A stretch of DNA of 23,054 nt from Spirochaetaceae bacterium (GTDB lineage: Bacteria > Spirochaetota > Spirochaetia > Treponematales > Breznakiellaceae). This document shows positions 7,596 through 16,808 of the stretch, piece by piece. The notes under the pieces were generated by a model. That model did no database searches. It was not told the DNA's origin and was given only the letters and a program-made list of their open reading frames with translations. The stretch spans positions 1 through 23,054 of the forward strand of contig JAIRPU010000173.1 in NCBI GenBank assembly GCA_031256815.1, given 5' to 3'. Made by a program: the position numbers and the translations under genes. Position 1 is the stretch's first letter. Each line of letters begins with the position of its first letter.

Positions 7596-9749
7596 CTACC
7601 GTTCAGAAACCAGAATAACAACGCTTCGCGGACGTACTCGATAACTGGACGCAACAGGAGGAAATTCGGGGCGCATATACAGCGGCAGAATGTCATCAGG
7701 AGAGGGAAGGCTTGTATCAACAACACGCTTCCAAATTTGCGTTTCGTATGCCTTTGGCACGGTAAACTTAATTTCTTTTAAACCGGCGTTAAACATTATG
7801 TAAAAATCACGGTCATCACGGTCGGCAAGTATATCCGCCTTGGTACCGTCCACGCGCAGCGCAAAAGGAGAGTTTTCTTTTTCCCAATTTATTGGTTCTC
7901 CTTCGTCATCAAACCACGAAATATCCGGCGGCGCATTGTAAGCCCCGCCTTTGCCTGTATAAAACTCCGGCCTCATAAAGCCAAGGTGCCGTTTTCTGAA
8001 AGAAATCATCTCTTTTACAAAACGAAAAAGCCCTTGTTTTTCGTCCAAAAACCGCCAGTCAAACCACGAAATTGAGTTATCCTGGCAATACGCATTGTTG
8101 TTGCCATTCTGGGTGCGGCCAAATTCATCTCCGCCCAAAATCATCGGCGTTCCCTGCGATATCATAAGCGTACAAAAAAAGTTCTTCATTTGTTGTTCGC
8201 GGGTTTGCTCTATAACCGGATTTGCCGTACTGCCTTCAAAGCCATAATTGTAACTCCAGTTTGAATCGCCGCCATCGCGGTTTTCTTCGCCATTTTCTTC
8301 GTTATGCTTGCCGTTGTAAGAAACAAGGTCGCGCATTGTAAACCCGTCATGCGATGTAATAAAGTTGATTGAATGAAACGGCTTTCTGCCATCGCGCAGG
8401 TAAAGGTCGGCGCTGCCCGAAAGCCGTGTGGCAAGATGACGCGCTGCGCTTGGGTCGTTTCGCCAATAACGGCGGGTATCATCACGATAGCGGTCATTCC
8501 ACTCCGCCCAGCGTCCGCCCGGAAAACTCCCCACCTGATACGCCCCGCCGGCATCCCAGGCCTCCGCTATAATTTTGGTATTACGCAGAACCGGATCTTC
8601 GGCAATCATCTCCAGCATCGGCGGGTTTTCCATTAAGTCACCATTCTGATTCCGGCCTAAAATAGAACCTAAATCAAAGCGAAACCCGTCAACGTGCATC
8701 TCTACAACCCAATATCGCAGACATTCAATAATAAAATTCCTCATTATAGGATTGTTACAGTTAAGCGTATTGCCGCAGCCGGAATAATTTTGATAGTAAC
8801 GTTTATTTTCGTTTAAAATATAATAAATTTGATTATCAAGACCGCGAAAGTTAAATGTTGGGCCGCGCTCGTTACCTTCCGCGCTGTGATTAAACACAAC
8901 GTCCAGTATTATTTCCAGCCCCGCCTTGTGCAGCTCCCGCACCATTTCTTTAAACTCGCGCACCTGCGCTCCAAGCGATTTGTCCGAAGCGTAACTCTGT
9001 TTGGGCGCAAAAAAAGATACCGTTGAATAACCCCAGTAATTTTTTAAACGTTTGCCTGTGCGTGGATTAATCCGCCATAGTTCGTTTTCGTTAAATTCGT
9101 GAATCGGCAGCAGTTCTATGCCTGTAACTCCAAGTTCTTTAAAATATGGGATTTTTTCAACAAGACCGCGGTATGTGCCGGGATGTTCAACCTTGCTTGA
9201 TTCGTGCATCGTAAGCCCGCGCACATGGGTTTCGTAAAGCACGCTGAATCTAAGCGGATAATTCAAGGGCCTGTCGCCCTGCCAGTCAAAACTATCGTCT
9301 ATTACAACGCAGCGCGGGGAAGAATCAATGTTATCGTTATAATTATATGAAAGGTCAAATGAAGGGTCGTCAGGATTGTAAGCGGTTGCGCGCGAAAAAT
9401 CCCATTTAAAAATACCGCTAAGCGCTTTGGCGTAAGGGTCAAGCAGCGCAAGGTTTACATTAAAACGAAACCCCTGTTCAGGATGATACAGGCCATCCGC
9501 ACGGTAAATATACAAAGCGCCTTCTTTTAGGCCTTCAATATGGCAGTGCCATATATCGCCTGTGCGGTGCTGTTTATCGCTTAAATTTACGCTGTGCCGT
9601 TTGGCGCCATGGCTTTCGTTTTCAAAAAGGACAAGCTGAACCGATTTTGCGTTACGTGAAAAAACAGCGAAATTGACTCCGCGAGAATCAATCGTAGCGC
9701 CAAGCGGCAAAGGACGGCCTGCCCGAATAGTCCAGTTTCCAAAAGCCAT
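7596..9749 (-). CDS. glgX: Glycogen debranching enzyme GlgX (GH13 isoamylase type)
   Basis: 717 residues, the normal length for GlgX/isoamylase. It hydrolyses alpha-1,6 branch points of glycogen or limit dextrins in the cytoplasm. An N-terminal CBM48-like domain covers about 10-100 (AGRPLPLGATID, then GVNFAVFS). The GH13 barrel follows with its four conserved regions: DVVFNH (283-288), GFRFD with nucleophile Asp359, IIAE with acid/base Glu396, and SHD with Asp468. The later GGDEFGRTQNGNNNAYCQDN stretch is also typical of GlgX. The start at ATG 9749 fits the family N-terminus, but no Shine-Dalgarno is visible (the bases before ATG read GACTTGCTAAT). It lies 37 nt after dhaK and 11 nt before the kinase-like gene. 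Inferred role: mobilisation of stored glycogen. Confidence 0.95.
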   Translation of the reverse strand: MAFGNWTIRAGRPLPLGATIDSRGVNFAVFSRNAKSVQLVLFENESHGAKRHSVNLSDKQHRTGDIWHCHIEGLKEGALYIYRADGLYHPEQGFRFNVNLALLDPYAKALSGIFKWDFSRATAYNPDDPSFDLSYNYNDNIDSSPRCVVIDDSFDWQGDRPLNYPLRFSVLYETHVRGLTMHESSKVEHPGTYRGLVEKIPYFKELGVTGIELLPIHEFNENELWRINPRTGKRLKNYWGYSTVSFFAPKQSYASDKSLGAQVREFKEMVRELHKAGLEIILDVVFNHSAEGNERGPTFNFRGLDNQIYYILNENKRYYQNYSGCGNTLNCNNPIMRNFIIECLRYWVVEMHVDGFRFDLGSILGRNQNGDLMENPPMLEMIAEDPVLRNTKIIAEAWDAGGAYQVGSFPGGRWAEWNDRYRDDTRRYWRNDPSAARHLATRLSGSADLYLRDGRKPFHSINFITSHDGFTMRDLVSYNGKHNEENGEENRDGGDSNWSYNYGFEGSTANPVIEQTREQQMKNFFCTLMISQGTPMILGGDEFGRTQNGNNNAYCQDNSISWFDWRFLDEKQGLFRFVKEMISFRKRHLGFMRPEFYTGKGGAYNAPPDISWFDDEGEPINWEKENSPFALRVDGTKADILADRDDRDFYIMFNAGLKEIKFTVPKAYETQIWKRVVDTSLPSPDDILPLYMRPEFPPVASSYRVRPRSVVILVSER

Positions 9750-9772
9750 ATTAGCAAGTCTAACACAAAATG

Positions 9773-9799
9773 AAAAAAAACACAGGCTAAAACTGTTTT
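9773..9799 (-). terminator. Possible weak intrinsic terminator at the end of dhaK
   Basis: Read on the minus strand, an imperfect hairpin (AAAACAG, 7-nt loop, CTG-TG-TTTT) is followed by a run of eight T. The loop overlaps the dhaK stop codon. The stem is short and AT-rich, so termination may be partial. If real, it would reduce read-through from dhaK into glgX. Confidence 0.3.
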
Positions 9800-10782
9800 A
9801 TTCCCATTCCATAACAGCTTGCGTCAACAAGCTTTTTTAATTCTGAATCCAGCTTCATAACAGTAAGCGTAGCTCCCATCATTTCAAGAGATGTAAAGTA
9901 ATTGCCAACATAAGCTCTGTGAGTTTTAATGCCATTGCCTGTTATAATTTTTTCGATTTCGTCATAAAGAACGTAAAGCTCCATAACCGGCGTTGCGCCC
10001 AATCCGGAGACAAGTGTTACAACTTCATCACCTTTTTTAAATGGCAAATCGCCGAGTACCACATCGCACATTCGTTTTGCCATTTGCGCGGCGCTTTCCA
10101 GCGCGGTAACTTCTATGCCTGGCTCGCCATGATGCCCTATGCCAACTTCCATTGTTCCGTCTTTAATTTCAAAATTCGGATGCCCTACCGCAGGCAAAGT
10201 ACATGGCGTAAGCCCTATGCCAACGCTTCTTGTGTTGTCTATCGCCTTTTGCGCGGCTGCAATTACTTCGTCAAGCGAAGCGCCTTCCGCCGCCTTTGCG
10301 CCTCCAACCTTCCACATTAGCACTTCGCCGGCAACTCCGCGGCGCTTATCCCGCTGGTCGGCAGGCGCGGAAGCGGCGTCGTCGTTGGCAACTACGGTTT
10401 TTACCTCTATGCCTTCTTTTGCAGCCATTTTTACGGCCATTTTTACATTCATGTTGTCGCCGGAATAATTACCGTAAAGGCAAGCAACGCCTTTGCCCTG
10501 GTTTGCAGCCCTAAACGCATCCAAAAACGCCGCGGCCGTAGGCGATGAACAAATTTCGCCAACCGCTGCCGCATCGCAAAGATTTTTGCCTACATAGCCT
10601 ATAAACGCGGGTTTGTGTCCGGAGCCGCCGCCTGTTACCACGCCCACATGGCCGGAAGGCATATCGGCGCGCTTTATTACACGTGAATTGTCTGTTGTTG
10701 CCACAATATCACTGTGCGCTTTAACAAAGCCTTTAAGCATCTCGTCTACAATGTCGTCAGGATTATTTAAAATTCGCTGCAT
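9787..10782 (-). CDS. dhaK: Dihydroxyacetone kinase, DhaK (Dha-binding) subunit
   Basis: 331 residues when started at ATG 10782. The frame is open further up to 10827, but 10782 has a strong GAGGTGG ribosome site and gives the usual DhaK N-terminus (MQRILNNPDDIVDEML). With this start the catalytic residues fall at the numbering known for E. coli DhaK: His56 in GGGSGHKP, Asp109 in YSGDN, and His218 in GIGHHGEPG, which forms the covalent hemiaminal with dihydroxyacetone. This supports both identity and start. DhaK needs an ADP-bearing partner (DhaL, with DhaM in PTS systems, or a fused ATP domain). None is encoded next to it here; the following gene is glgX. A partner may be elsewhere, or the protein may act on another substrate. 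The promoter should lie in the 138-bp divergent gap shared with the giant surface protein. Confidence 0.93.
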   Translation of the reverse strand: MQRILNNPDDIVDEMLKGFVKAHSDIVATTDNSRVIKRADMPSGHVGVVTGGGSGHKPAFIGYVGKNLCDAAAVGEICSSPTAAAFLDAFRAANQGKGVACLYGNYSGDNMNVKMAVKMAAKEGIEVKTVVANDDAASAPADQRDKRRGVAGEVLMWKVGGAKAAEGASLDEVIAAAQKAIDNTRSVGIGLTPCTLPAVGHPNFEIKDGTMEVGIGHHGEPGIEVTALESAAQMAKRMCDVVLGDLPFKKGDEVVTLVSGLGATPVMELYVLYDEIEKIITGNGIKTHRAYVGNYFTSLEMMGATLTVMKLDSELKKLVDASCYGMGIKQF

Positions 10783-10784
10783 AT

Positions 10785-10791
10785 CCACCTC
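10785..10791 (-). promoter_or_regulatory. Ribosome-binding site deciding the dhaK start
   Basis: GAGGTGG on the minus strand, two bases before ATG 10782 (about 5-6 nt from the core of the motif). No comparable site precedes the longer start at 10827, so this site selects the 331-residue protein. Confidence 0.7.
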
Positions 10792-10846
10792 AATAAAAAT
10801 TAAAATACGCCAGCTTTTAGCTGCCACGCCCAGAAACTCAAGTATA

Positions 10847-10876
10847 TGGACTCTTGTCTTGGCTTATGCGTATAAT
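10847..10876 (+). promoter_or_regulatory. Probable promoter for the giant surface-protein gene
   Basis: A perfect TATAAT (10871-10876) with TGGACT (10847-10852, 4 of 6 matches to TTGACA) 18 bp upstream. The predicted start is near 10883, giving a leader of about 38 nt before GTG 10921. The same gap must hold the dhaK promoter on the other strand. A TTGACG hexamer reading leftward near 10898-10903 is a candidate -35, but its -10 is unclear. Confidence 0.45.
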
Positions 10877-10920
10877 ATATCTATAACATAGTTGTAAAAA
10901 CGTCAAGTCAAGCAAAGTTT

Positions 10921-13900
10921 GTGAACAAAAAAATTAAGAACGCGATAAAAAACTCGTCATTAAAAACCTTGTTGCGACTTTGTTTGCGCATAATGGCAAT
11001 GGTTTTTACGGCATTACCGCCGCTTGCCGCACAGGAACGCGGGACGCTTTTGGACATTGAGCGGCGCAGAAGAGAAATTGAAGCTGAATCTCCCGCCGAA
11101 CTTTTTGCGATAAATCTTTTTGATTCTGATGTGTCTCTCAATCTTTTTGGTTTTTGGAAAGGCACGCTAACCGGTTCATGGGGGCTTTCAAAAACAAAGT
11201 TTGGATGGAGCGTAGCCACAAACGAAACTCCTGTGCTTTTTACACAGGAAGCGGATATTACACTTTCGCTTTGGATAAAAGAACGCTGGTTTGTGGAAGC
11301 GAACTTTGCGGAAGAATACGATTTAAATACATACCGCGCCGGATTTAAAGGACGAAGCGGCGATTTTGTGCGTTATGCCGGTATTGGAAATACCGGCCTT
11401 GATTTTCCGGTGTTTCCATATCTCGATTTAGGAGGCGATTCCTCTTCTTCGTTTGGATTTTACGGCGCTTTTGGTTCAGGCGCTCTCACCATTCACACGC
11501 TATTCCGCTATGATGCCGCAGAGCAGGAAGAACGGGTGTTTGTAGGAGGCGCTGAGCGGGTGTGGACATCGCTGCCTGTCGCGTCTATCCAGCGCGGCGT
11601 TTCTTTTGTGCTGCCAGATGAAAATATTTCCAGTCCGCCGCTTGTGTATCTTGAAGACAAAGACGGCCCGTTTTTGGGCGGCGGCACGCGCTGGCGCATG
11701 GCGCGCCCAAGCGAGGCTGCGGTAAGCGCAAGAGACGGCCTTGTCGAACTTTCGGCAACTCCAGCCGGTATGGTAGCCGTTTCTTACAGCGGAGGCTATA
11801 CGCTTGGCGATTATGGTACGTCGGCTTCGCCTGGAGGCGGGTTTTTAGGCGAAGCGCAGGAGTTTTTTAAAGGTACAGGCATAGACCTAAAAGATTACGC
11901 TCAACCTGGAGTACGCTCCGGTATGATAACGACCGATAAACCGGCAATAATAAGCATTGACGGCGTTAACGCGCTGGTTTTATACGAAAAAGGCGCATTT
12001 TCGCCGTTTGAAAGGCAGTCCCGTTATATTGCCCCTGTAAGCGGCGCAGGCGGAGCCGAGCTTATAAACAGCTCAACAAAAGAAATAATGCATGGCTGGG
12101 ATTTATACAAACTTGAAGATAGCACATTTTCCAATCTGCCGCTTTATGTAAGCGAAGAAACTGAAACAGAGATTCAAAAACGCGACATTTATGAGCTGCT
12201 TCAAAAAGGAACAGGCGGGCTTAGAGATGAAATTGCCCGCTGGCCGCTTGGCAAAAATGAAGCGGGCAGCGACTGGCTGCTCTTGCTTTATTTGAGTGGA
12301 AATGAAAAAGACGGAGGAGATGTTGAGCTGCGCTGGACTTCTTTTAACAACAGAAACGGCTATCAGCTTGGAAGCGATGTGCTGGCCGGTTCTGTGCAGG
12401 TGTTTCGCGGCGGAATTATCGACTCAAACTGGAATTTTGACGCGCAAAGCGGAACCGTCATGCTTGGAACTCCGGCGCAATATAACGAGCTTATAAGAAT
12501 TCGCTATTTAAGACGCAGTTTGAACAGGCAGAATGGCAGTATTGCGGCAGGTCTTGGGGCGGTTTACAAAGGCGAAGGCATATTTTCGGCGAGCGCGGCG
12601 CTTGGCTTGCGCTGGAATGTATCAAACGAAGGTTATTCCGAAAGCGGCGGCGCAAGTCCAGGCGTTATAGGCTTTGGCGGCAAGGCGGAATGGAACGCCG
12701 GCAACATAAAAACAACATTTAGTCTGGGAACAGGTTTTGAACAGCCAGACACTACCGGTTTATATCGAATAGCAGGGATGGAGGGGCACGAAAACATCTT
12801 CGACCTGCCGGATTCTTCTTTTATTTCAAATCCCACGGTTTTAAATGCCCCAAATAATCCGCTGCCCATTCCGCCGCCTGTAATTTCTTTTCCGGTTACG
12901 CTTGACAGCTCCCAGCGCGCGCCGCTTGTTTACCGTAATTACAGGCAAACTGATTTTGCCGGTACAAGCACTCTTCGTCCAATAGATGATGATGTTTCTG
13001 AAACGCCTGGAGTTTCCGGCCCCTATCCGGCGCGCGATAGAGTTTTTAGCGCCAGGGTAATGGTCGCCGAATTCGAGCTTGATGGCGCAACTCAAACATG
13101 GGCTGGGTTTCAGTCTGAGTTGCCCGATGGTAACGCGCTGCGTCAGGCCGAAGCGATTATAATTCCGGCGCGTTTTTACGATGGTCAAAATGTTTCCAGT
13201 CTGCGTGTTTTTGTTCAAATGGGGGCGCTTTCCGGCCAAAATTTATTGTCAACGGAAAATCCTGCGCTTATTGTAGAAAAAGAACTAGATTTAAGCCGGC
13301 CTCAGGCTCAAATTACACTTAACGCCACAGACAGGCAAAAATTGAACGGCGCTACAGGCATTAGAATACTGGTACTTAGTACAGGCGTTCAAACAGCGAG
13401 CGGCAGATTGCTGGTTGCGCCGCCTGTGTTTTTGGGAACATCATTTTCTCCGCTGCTTGCGGACGCCTCCGGCATATTGGAAACAGAGCCAATGCCGGTT
13501 AGCGCTGTAGAAACACCAGACAGCGCTTCGCCCCAGCTCTCTTCAGCTTATGAAGATATTATAAAACGGCTGCACCCCTCTGGAGAAAAACAACGTGTGC
13601 TTAAAGTTGACTGGAGCGGGCTTACTCCCGGTAAAGCCGCCGGAGCCGGCGCAAGAGCCGGCAATGCGCCGCTTGCCAATTATAAAAAGTTAAGTTTTTT
13701 TATTAACGCCGGCGCCGCTGCGCTTGCAAACGCCCCCAATACTTATTTTGATTTTTTTGTGGCAAAGGGCCGCGCTTCATTTTTAAAGCCTGGCGAACAA
13801 GCGCTGCACGCGCGGTTTAACGCTTCGGATTTACTACCCTTCTCTGACCGCTGGGTAAAGGTTGAACTTCGTTATGCCGGCGCGGACAGCGGCGTTTATG

Positions 13901-15798
13901 TGGACGGCCGCCATATTCAGGCAAATTTGGAATATCGCAGCGGCGCGTTAAGACGAAACGGCCCTGCGGCGCTTGACGAAGGCGATTGGGATAACGCATG
14001 GATAATGTTTTTTCTTGGACCAGATACTTCATCATCATTATTGCCGGACGGGAGCTTTTGTATTGACGAGCTTATTTTGGAAGAAGGCGATGGCGATTTT
14101 TATATAAACTCCGGCTTGCGTTTTTTGTGGAGTTCCGGCAGCAAAATTTTAAAAATAAGAGATGTTTCTGTTCTTGAAGGCGCGCGTTTGGAGACGGCGA
14201 TTGAAGCGCAGGCGCGCGGCAAGCCGGAAGAAGAAAACAAAACGGTTTTTGCCGGAGCGGTTCAGCGCGGCAGGGCGGAAGTCAGCGTTTTTGGCGTTAA
14301 AATTGACGGCAATGCGGCGTTTCAAACAAGTTCCGGTGATTTTGGCAGCAGTTTTTGGTGGACGGCGGGGCACGGGCTTTTCCGCGCTTTTGGGCCATTC
14401 TCTTTGGGTGAGCGTTTTTTTGTTGACCCCTCAGGCGGCGCGTGGAATCATTCTGCAAAGGCGGAGCTGCAAGGCAAATATCACGCGGCGTTTAACGCGG
14501 AAAATGCCCTTCAAAACAGCAAAAACACGCGAAACTGGCGCGCGCGCGCCGGTATGCGCCAGTTTAATGGCGAGCTAAACCTTGAACTGAACGCAGACTG
14601 GCGCTGGCAGGAAGAAATGAATGTTGAAGAAGAGGTTTTGTTCGATTATGCCGCGCTTTGGGGGCATAGCTGGCATTCTCTTGTGCCGGATGCCGGAAAA
14701 GACGCCTTGCAGCGGGCAATGCGCGGTGTTTTTGATGCAAGTTTTATTCGCTCAGGCAGAGGCGCAGTTTCAAAAATAATCCTTACTCAGGAAGCGCAGC
14801 AAAAAACAGGCCGGAATACAAGCGGCCTTGCGGCAAATTTTAGCGTCCCCTGGAAGTGGCGTTATTTTAACAATGTTTTTCGTATAGAACGCCGTTACGA
14901 AAGCTATATTTACGGTAAAACAAAAGACGCTTTGGAAGACTTTGATGTTTTTGCCGGAGCGCTTTCAAATGGAAGCGCGGTTTGGACAGCGCCGCCATTT
15001 TATACGCTCTTTGCGCCGGAACTCTATTCCAAATTTGAAGACGCGCTTAAACAAGACAACGCCACAGGCGGCGTGGCGGGTGAACTTTTCGGCGTTTCGT
15101 TTAGCTTTCCAAATATAAGCGGAATTTTAAGCCTTGTTCGCCCGCGCGAAGCGGAATTTCATATAAACCGGAACCTTTTGCGCCGCTTAGATACAATGCA
15201 GGATATTTTAGGACTTGGCGGCGTTCTTCGCTGGCAGGCGCTTAACATTTTTGGCGCTTTTGGTTCAAAGCCGCTTTTAAAATTCTATCAAAATGACGAG
15301 TTTCAGTATGGCTTAAGCACCGCAATAGCAATTCCCAAAGATGATGAGCTTTCGTGGAAAACCGGGGTAGATTCAAGAATGATTTTTTTTGGATTTCGCG
15401 GCGCAGAATTTATTTTTGCGGACGAATTCAATTTTTTGACAAAAGGCTGGACGCTTGGTTTTACGCTTGAATGGCTTAATCCTGTAGCTAAAACATTTTT
15501 GGGCGCTATTTACCAGCGTTTTATGCGGCGCTTTGAAAACAGCGTTTTTTCGCCGGCGCTTTCCTCTCTTGCCGCGGCAAATGCGGAAAAACTGCGGAAA
15601 ATAAAACTTCAGTCCGACTTTGATAAAAGCGAAGATAATTTCCGTTTTTCAATAAGCGCCGGCATGGAATCGATAGTGCGCGTTTCCGGACGGCTTGAAC
15701 TTTCTACATTTATTAATTTAGGCTGCTCTCAAGACCAAAAAGCTGAACTTCTGCAGATTATAGCAACCGCCGGTTTATCTTTAAAAGCGCAATATTAA
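10921..15798 (+). CDS. Giant exported, probable outer-membrane beta-barrel protein
   Basis: 1625 residues, GTG start. Residues 1-37 are a long signal peptide (basic start, hydrophobic core, cut predicted after LAA at 35-37). No Shine-Dalgarno is visible before GTG 10921; the ATG at 10993 is an alternative but would lose the basic n-region. The mature part is rich in short alternating strands with Gly and aromatic residues throughout, and the last residue is Tyr after alternating hydrophobics (ATAGLSLKAQY), the typical outer-membrane-insertion ending. Three stretches recall large surface translocon proteins of the SprA type: GTVMLGTPAQYNELIRIRYL near 511-530, NYKKLSFFINAG from 920, and WVKVELRY from 978. 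This resemblance is from memory and unproven. There is no neighbour that explains its role: it is divergent from dhaK and convergent with the sugar importer. Location is inferred as the outer membrane. Confidence 0.7.
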   Translation: MNKKIKNAIKNSSLKTLLRLCLRIMAMVFTALPPLAAQERGTLLDIERRRREIEAESPAELFAINLFDSDVSLNLFGFWKGTLTGSWGLSKTKFGWSVATNETPVLFTQEADITLSLWIKERWFVEANFAEEYDLNTYRAGFKGRSGDFVRYAGIGNTGLDFPVFPYLDLGGDSSSSFGFYGAFGSGALTIHTLFRYDAAEQEERVFVGGAERVWTSLPVASIQRGVSFVLPDENISSPPLVYLEDKDGPFLGGGTRWRMARPSEAAVSARDGLVELSATPAGMVAVSYSGGYTLGDYGTSASPGGGFLGEAQEFFKGTGIDLKDYAQPGVRSGMITTDKPAIISIDGVNALVLYEKGAFSPFERQSRYIAPVSGAGGAELINSSTKEIMHGWDLYKLEDSTFSNLPLYVSEETETEIQKRDIYELLQKGTGGLRDEIARWPLGKNEAGSDWLLLLYLSGNEKDGGDVELRWTSFNNRNGYQLGSDVLAGSVQVFRGGIIDSNWNFDAQSGTVMLGTPAQYNELIRIRYLRRSLNRQNGSIAAGLGAVYKGEGIFSASAALGLRWNVSNEGYSESGGASPGVIGFGGKAEWNAGNIKTTFSLGTGFEQPDTTGLYRIAGMEGHENIFDLPDSSFISNPTVLNAPNNPLPIPPPVISFPVTLDSSQRAPLVYRNYRQTDFAGTSTLRPIDDDVSETPGVSGPYPARDRVFSARVMVAEFELDGATQTWAGFQSELPDGNALRQAEAIIIPARFYDGQNVSSLRVFVQMGALSGQNLLSTENPALIVEKELDLSRPQAQITLNATDRQKLNGATGIRILVLSTGVQTASGRLLVAPPVFLGTSFSPLLADASGILETEPMPVSAVETPDSASPQLSSAYEDIIKRLHPSGEKQRVLKVDWSGLTPGKAAGAGARAGNAPLANYKKLSFFINAGAAALANAPNTYFDFFVAKGRASFLKPGEQALHARFNASDLLPFSDRWVKVELRYAGADSGVYVDGRHIQANLEYRSGALRRNGPAALDEGDWDNAWIMFFLGPDTSSSLLPDGSFCIDELILEEGDGDFYINSGLRFLWSSGSKILKIRDVSVLEGARLETAIEAQARGKPEEENKTVFAGAVQRGRAEVSVFGVKIDGNAAFQTSSGDFGSSFWWTAGHGLFRAFGPFSLGERFFVDPSGGAWNHSAKAELQGKYHAAFNAENALQNSKNTRNWRARAGMRQFNGELNLELNADWRWQEEMNVEEEVLFDYAALWGHSWHSLVPDAGKDALQRAMRGVFDASFIRSGRGAVSKIILTQEAQQKTGRNTSGLAANFSVPWKWRYFNNVFRIERRYESYIYGKTKDALEDFDVFAGALSNGSAVWTAPPFYTLFAPELYSKFEDALKQDNATGGVAGELFGVSFSFPNISGILSLVRPREAEFHINRNLLRRLDTMQDILGLGGVLRWQALNIFGAFGSKPLLKFYQNDEFQYGLSTAIAIPKDDELSWKTGVDSRMIFFGFRGAEFIFADEFNFLTKGWTLGFTLEWLNPVAKTFLGAIYQRFMRRFENSVFSPALSSLAAANAEKLRKIKLQSDFDKSEDNFRFSISAGMESIVRVSGRLELSTFINLGCSQDQKAELLQIIATAGLSLKAQY

Positions 15799-15801
15799 AA
15801 A

Positions 15802-15824
15802 ATAAATGAATATCATTCATTTAT
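15802..15824 (-). terminator. AT-rich hairpin between convergent genes
   Basis: A perfect 10-bp inverted repeat (ATAAATGAAT, 3-nt loop, ATTCATTTAT) fills most of the 31-bp gap between the convergent giant-protein and permease genes. On the minus strand it is followed by a T-rich run (TTTTTAAT), so it best fits a terminator of the sugar-transport operon. On the plus strand the downstream tract is AT-rich but has no clean T run. The stem has only two G-C pairs. Confidence 0.5.
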
Positions 15825-15829
15825 AATAA

Positions 15830-16798
15830 CTATTTTATTATTGCGTCTTTGGCGCTGCCTGCATCTGAATTTATATATATTGCTATTATAAGCACAATGC
15901 CAAACACTATATTTTGCCAATATGCGTCAAGCCCTACAACTTTTAATGCTGTTTGCAGCATTACTACTGTAATAACGCTTGGCAGAGCATTTACAACCGT
16001 TCCGCGTCCGCCTGCAAGCGAAAGACCGCCAAGCACTACTGCGGCAATTGCGACAAGATTTAAGCTGTCGCCTATTGTAGGTACGCTTGCTTTTAAACGA
16101 AGCGCATAAAACGCGCCGGCAAGCGCGCTGCCAACACCGGATAAAATATATGCCATAACCTGGGTCTTTTTTATATCAATACCGGCCATTCGCGCGGCAA
16201 GTACATTTGCGCCTACCGCATAAACAGCCGTTCCGGTTGAAGTACGCCTTTCAACAAACACAAATAACGCAAACACAAATAACGCAATTATATACGGCAC
16301 AGGGAACACAAAAAACACTTTGGATGCCCAGCTAAAAACCGGCCATGTTTCTACAGGAATGCTTTTGCTTCCCGCGTCAGAGATAATAAGGGTAGCGCAT
16401 TTCCATAAACTTAATGTACATAGTGTTACGATAAAAGAAGGCATTTTAAGGAATGCGGTAAGTACGCCGTTTAATAAACCCGCTGCAATTCCAATAAGAA
16501 TAACAGCAAAAAAGACCATGTTGCCAATACCGGAAATATAAAGGCCTACAAATACGCACACGCACGAGCAAACCGCGCCGGTAGAAAGGTCGATGCCTCC
16601 TGTAAGGATAACAAAACTTAAGCCCATTACCATAAAGAAGAGCGGCGCTGCCGCCTGTAAAATATTTGTAATATTGCGTACGCTTAGAAATGAGCTGTCA
16701 AGAATACAAAACACAATAAAAATTATCAGCATACCGATAAACGAAGAAAACTTTTTAAGTTTGCCAATATACTGAACATTTGCTTTGTTTAAATTCAT
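15830..16798 (-). CDS. CUT2 sugar ABC transporter permease (second)
   Basis: 322 residues, a branched-chain/ribose-type permease (BPD_transp_2 family) in the cytoplasmic membrane. About eight to ten hydrophobic segments are visible. Family marks are ILTGGIDLSTGA near 65-75 and MPSFIVTL before a mid-protein membrane segment. It starts 10 nt after the ATPase gene with an AAGGCGG ribosome site, and it is the last gene of the operon. It differs clearly from the first permease, so the channel is probably a heterodimer of the two. Substrate unknown: a pentose, hexose or related sugar is expected for this class. Confidence 0.9.
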   Translation of the reverse strand: MNLNKANVQYIGKLKKFSSFIGMLIIFIVFCILDSSFLSVRNITNILQAAAPLFFMVMGLSFVILTGGIDLSTGAVCSCVCVFVGLYISGIGNMVFFAVILIGIAAGLLNGVLTAFLKMPSFIVTLCTLSLWKCATLIISDAGSKSIPVETWPVFSWASKVFFVFPVPYIIALFVFALFVFVERRTSTGTAVYAVGANVLAARMAGIDIKKTQVMAYILSGVGSALAGAFYALRLKASVPTIGDSLNLVAIAAVVLGGLSLAGGRGTVVNALPSVITVVMLQTALKVVGLDAYWQNIVFGIVLIIAIYINSDAGSAKDAIIK

Positions 16799-16808
16799 AT
16801 ATTCCGCC

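Noticed and set aside
9919..10514. Overlapping plus-strand open frames opposite dhaK
   Set aside because: Shadows of a well-supported enzyme gene; composition mirrors the GC-rich codons of dhaK.
10783..10827. Longer dhaK start giving 346 residues
   Set aside because: No ribosome site upstream and the extra residues are unlike DhaK; the 10782 start gives canonical residue numbering.
10783..10920. Possible riboswitch in the dhaK leader
   Set aside because: The leader is only about 80-100 nt and I see no recognisable aptamer core or strong alternative hairpins.
14162..14578. 138-codon plus-strand open frame inside the giant protein gene
   Set aside because: Arg-rich out-of-frame translation of a long, clearly coding reading frame.
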